A stretch of DNA of 64,000 nucleotides, taken from NCBI RefSeq assembly GCF_018918185.1, contig NZ_JAHLPZ010000006.1:1-64000 (forward strand). The letters are read 5' to 3'. The first letter of the stretch is position 1, and every line of letters starts with the position of its first letter. This DNA is from Eubacterium sp. MSJ-21 (GTDB lineage Bacteria; Bacillota; Clostridia; Lachnospirales; Lachnospiraceae). Below, in pieces: positions 61,562 to 64,000 of the stretch. The translations under genes and the position numbers were made by a program. The notes under the pieces were generated by a model, which searched no databases, had not been told where the DNA came from, and saw only the letters and a program-made list of their open reading frames with translations.

Positions 61562-62272
61562 TTATTCTTCCTCGAAATTTATTCCCTCTTCCTTTGCAAA
61601 TGTTTCTGCAAATGAACCGGCTTTACCAACAATTGTCAGGGCATCTTCGCCAAAGAAGGCTACCTTATCAAGATTCTCTACACCTTCCGGAATATGAATT
61701 ACTTCTAATGTATCCGAAAAATAAGCATCATCAAATTCTTTGAGATTGTCGCCCAGATCTACATATTTTAAACTGTCATTGTGCTGGAACGCTGCCCTTC
61801 CCACCGTCTCAACACCCGATGCCAGAACCACCTGCAGTGAGTCATTAAGTCCAAATGTAGAATCACCAATTTCCTTTATCGTAGCAGGCAGTGAGATTCC
61901 TTTTATAAAACTATCGTTATTAAAAGGCCCATCAATTATAGATATAACATCCTTTCCATCTATCTGCTCCGGTATGACAACTATTGGATCACTTCCGTTA
62001 TATGCCTTTATGGATACGCTGTCACCGTGATCTACATATTCAAAGTCTGATGCAGGTGTTTCTGCGTGGTTTCTCACATCATCCACCGTAATCTCTGCGC
62101 TGTCTGTTACGGATACTCCATCATCGTTGTTAGTCTCTTCCCCCTCTGCAGTATCAACAGCGGTGCTCACCGCTGTGTTCTCTGTATCGATGCTTGTATC
62201 ATTTTTATCTCCGCACGCAGCAAAGCTCATCATCACCGCCATTGATGCTATTATCGCCATTATCTTCTTCAT
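61562..62272 (-). CDS. LRR (BspA-like) lipoprotein
   Basis: The ATG at 62272, with GAGGAGGG upstream, gives 236 residues. The signal peptide ends in lipobox MSFAAC. An acidic Asp/Thr/Glu linker follows, then leucine-rich repeats of the BspA type (IKGISLPATIKEIGDSTFG, LQVVLASGVETVGRAAFQ, LEVIHIPEGVENLDKVAF). Such surface proteins bind host or polymer ligands. Cleanly terminated downstream. Confidence 0.85.
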   Translation of the reverse strand: MKKIMAIIASMAVMMSFAACGDKNDTSIDTENTAVSTAVDTAEGEETNNDDGVSVTDSAEITVDDVRNHAETPASDFEYVDHGDSVSIKAYNGSDPIVVIPEQIDGKDVISIIDGPFNNDSFIKGISLPATIKEIGDSTFGLNDSLQVVLASGVETVGRAAFQHNDSLKYVDLGDNLKEFDDAYFSDTLEVIHIPEGVENLDKVAFFGEDALTIVGKAGSFAETFAKEEGINFEEE

Positions 62273-62411
62273 AATATTCCCTCCTCGTATACCAATCTTT
62301 TTCATATGCTATACTCCTCGCCATGTAATATTTGTGCAAATATCTACACCGGCTCCCATCTGCCTGTGTTCACACAACAGAAGTATATCACAATTATATT
62401 CAGTTTTTTCT

Positions 62412-63743
62412 CTATTGCGACAAACGGTCATTATTTGCGACAAACGGCAGTATTACTTTCACGACAAATATGCCGTCACCTGATTTCATCTGACATTCGC
62501 CATGATATTTTTCTACAACCCGCTTAATATTCACTGTGCCGATTCCATGCTCCGTATCACTGTCGGTCTTGGTTGATATCAACTGGTCTCCATCGCACCT
62601 GATTTCACCCGACATAGGATTTTCCACAAGAAGCATCAGTGAGCCCGGATTTTCAGACGCACGAACCTTTATATACCGGTCTTTCCGGCATACTGCATTT
62701 GCCTCTATTGCATTGTCAATGAGATTCGCTATGAGCACGCTGCAGTCAGAGTTGTCCATCTGTGACAACCTGCCAAATGCGCCGCTCACGTCCATCTGTA
62801 TATTATTTTCATCCATGACCGACCTTTTGGCATTTAGCAATATGTCCACAATCTCGTTTCCGGTGGCTATCCAGCCGGTATCTATTCCTCCGCTCTCCGT
62901 CATCTCCTGAAAATACTTCTTTGCCTTGTCATATTCTCCGCGATCCATGAGCCCCTGGATAGTCAGCATATGATTTTTCAGATCATGTCTGAGTCGCACC
63001 GCATCCGACTGCTTTTCTTTATAATCCTTAAAATACTGATACTCGGCATCAAAGCTCTGCCTGTAATTTTCCGAAACCGACTTATAATGTCTGGTCAGCT
63101 TCCTATGGATTATCCATGCATACACAGCAGCATTTACCCCGATTGCGAACAGCACCCAGGCGATTGAATATTTGATACCATCCACGTTGTGATAGATTCT
63201 GTCCAGCCCTGCGCAGAACACGGGAGAAAACAGGCTTATCGCAAGAAGAAGTATCTCCTCCCCTGCCGTCAGCCTTACGTCAATATGCTTTGTCATAACC
63301 TTTCTGTTCGCAAGACATAACACCACCAGTATAACTATGTCCATTGCGAATTCGAACACAGACTGGCTCTCCTCGCCAAGCCTGATGTTGTACCCGTCAA
63401 GACCAAGCATGGTGCCTGTCATCTGGGTCAGAAAACCATACATAACATAGAGCAGGCACGACAATATGCCCTCAAATCCTGCACGCACACGGTGCTTATC
63501 AACCCGGACAGCACCATACACGATCAGAAACCCAAAAAGCAGGAGCATCTGTAACATGTCCTGCTCTTTACATACCAATGTAACCACTGCGTCATATGCG
63601 CATATTCCTCCAAATAAAACCGGATAATACCGCAGTCTTTTCAGCGGCTTTACACCAAAGAAAAGCTGCATTATAAGCACCATGGAAAATATCTCCAATC
63701 CATTTATCAGCACTATACATATCTGAATTCCAAAATCACCCAT
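62412..63743 (-). CDS. AgrC-like sensor histidine kinase
   Basis: The 443-residue protein has six or seven N-terminal membrane helices (to about residue 210), a His region DAVRLRHDLKNHMLTIQGL and a GHKL ATPase domain (NLIDNAIEA, DTEHGIGTVNIKRVVEKYHG), as in AgrC/quorum-sensing kinases with LytTR regulators. Its start overlaps the end of the regulator gene by 8 bases, so the pair is coupled. The ligand, often a peptide, is not known, and no peptide gene was seen. Confidence 0.9.
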   Translation of the reverse strand: MGDFGIQICIVLINGLEIFSMVLIMQLFFGVKPLKRLRYYPVLFGGICAYDAVVTLVCKEQDMLQMLLLFGFLIVYGAVRVDKHRVRAGFEGILSCLLYVMYGFLTQMTGTMLGLDGYNIRLGEESQSVFEFAMDIVILVVLCLANRKVMTKHIDVRLTAGEEILLLAISLFSPVFCAGLDRIYHNVDGIKYSIAWVLFAIGVNAAVYAWIIHRKLTRHYKSVSENYRQSFDAEYQYFKDYKEKQSDAVRLRHDLKNHMLTIQGLMDRGEYDKAKKYFQEMTESGGIDTGWIATGNEIVDILLNAKRSVMDENNIQMDVSGAFGRLSQMDNSDCSVLIANLIDNAIEANAVCRKDRYIKVRASENPGSLMLLVENPMSGEIRCDGDQLISTKTDSDTEHGIGTVNIKRVVEKYHGECQMKSGDGIFVVKVILPFVANNDRLSQ

Positions 63744-64000
63744 TCAGCTCTTTCTCCATTTTCTCCATTATTTTATCTCTGTACATATTCTCCCGCCGTC
63801 TGCTGACCGGCAGCGCATTTCCATCTCCGAGAATCAGCTTTCCTCTGCAAAGCTCCCTGTGATATCTCATATTCACAAGATATTTTCTATGTATTCTGAA
63901 AAAGCCATATTCTTCAAGCTCTCTCTCCAGTTCTCCCAGACTTTCTCTCGCTGTGATATGTCTATCCACAGTATATATGATCGCATATTTATCCTCTGCC
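63736..64000 (-). CDS. LytTR-type response regulator, N-terminus outside the window
   Basis: The open frame enters from the right edge (AEDKYAIIYTVDRHIT) and ends at 63736. The 87 visible residues are a LytTR DNA-binding domain: ELEREL, FFRIHRKYLVNMRY, LILGDGNALPVSRRR. The receiver domain is cut off. It is the partner of the AgrC-like kinase. Confidence 0.88.
   Translation of the reverse strand, partial: AEDKYAIIYTVDRHITARESLGELERELEEYGFFRIHRKYLVNMRYHRELCRGKLILGDGNALPVSRRRENMYRDKIMEKMEKELNG

Noticed and set aside
61305-61697. A plus-strand 130-residue ORF across the gap at 61.3-61.6 kb.
   Set aside because: It runs antisense into the LRR lipoprotein gene and over a terminator, has a Phe/Ser-rich composition and no convincing ribosome site.
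1-64000. Search by eye for tRNA, rRNA and T-box or other known riboswitch landmarks.
   Set aside because: No cloverleaf with GTTCGANTC arm, no rRNA blocks and no T-box core was recognised; a covariance-model search would be needed to be sure.

Overview
The window looks like chromosomal DNA of an anaerobic Firmicute, most likely a gut or rumen Lachnospiraceae relative. The reasons are Gram-positive style ribosome binding sites (GGAGG) throughout, MutS2, YlmH, YhaM and TipA/Mta-type MerR proteins, an anaerobic (early cobalt insertion) cobalamin pathway, rubrerythrin and hemerythrin oxygen-defence proteins, and many GGDEF/EAL/HD-GYP signalling domains. No rRNA, tRNA, CRISPR array, prophage or intact insertion sequence was seen. 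The species cannot be named from the sequence alone.

Region 1 (1-8.9 kb) is a visibly AT-rich accessory block, nearly all on the minus strand: a RhuM-Fic protein, an autoregulated MerR regulator, a transglutaminase-like protein, a DUF3267 membrane protease-like protein, an AAA/DUF4143 ATPase with repeat-flanked promoter, a GNAT acetyltransferase, several small membrane ORFs, a nitroreductase, two gene remnants, a hemerythrin, and a flavin reductase-rubredoxin-rubrerythrin fusion.

Region 2 (8.9-26.7 kb) is a long minus-strand cobalamin cluster. In transcription order it reads cbiD, cbiF-cbiG fusion, cbiH, cbiJ, cbiET, cbiA, cbiC, cobT, cobU, cobS, a short CobU-like gene, a CobC-like phosphatase and cbiB. 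It is interrupted by a second DUF4143 ATPase, a membrane-anchored unknown and an oppositely oriented lipoprotein. Several enzymes carry low-complexity in-frame loop insertions. CbiL, the cobaltochelatase, CbiP, CobD and the adenosyltransferase are not here.

Region 3 (26.8-41.9 kb) holds an asparaginase, a patatin/acyltransferase pair, CorA, YlmH, a TrpX-type ABC importer with a clear promoter, dyad and internal attenuator-like hairpin, an ECF sigma/anti-sigma pair, a DUF285-repeat protein, a PAS-GGDEF-EAL protein, a zinc phospholipase C-like protein, serine acetyltransferase and mnmA.

Region 4 (41.9-52.7 kb) holds a BMP-like binding protein translationally coupled to a very large membrane/beta-propeller/HD-GYP protein, a TPR-DUF4037 protein, a second PlsC acyltransferase, an unknown, a TatD-associated radical SAM protein and YhaM.

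Region 5 (52.7-64 kb) holds a repeat-rich zinc-ribbon membrane protein, mutS2, a two-component system followed by two AIM24 paralogues, an unknown membrane protein, an LRR lipoprotein and an AgrC/LytTR two-component pair cut by the right edge.

The most unusual non-coding signal is a pair of about 205- and 252-bp structured repeats (37050-37254 and 59936-60187). They share a conserved core, and their stems differ by compensating changes. Both lie between convergent genes.
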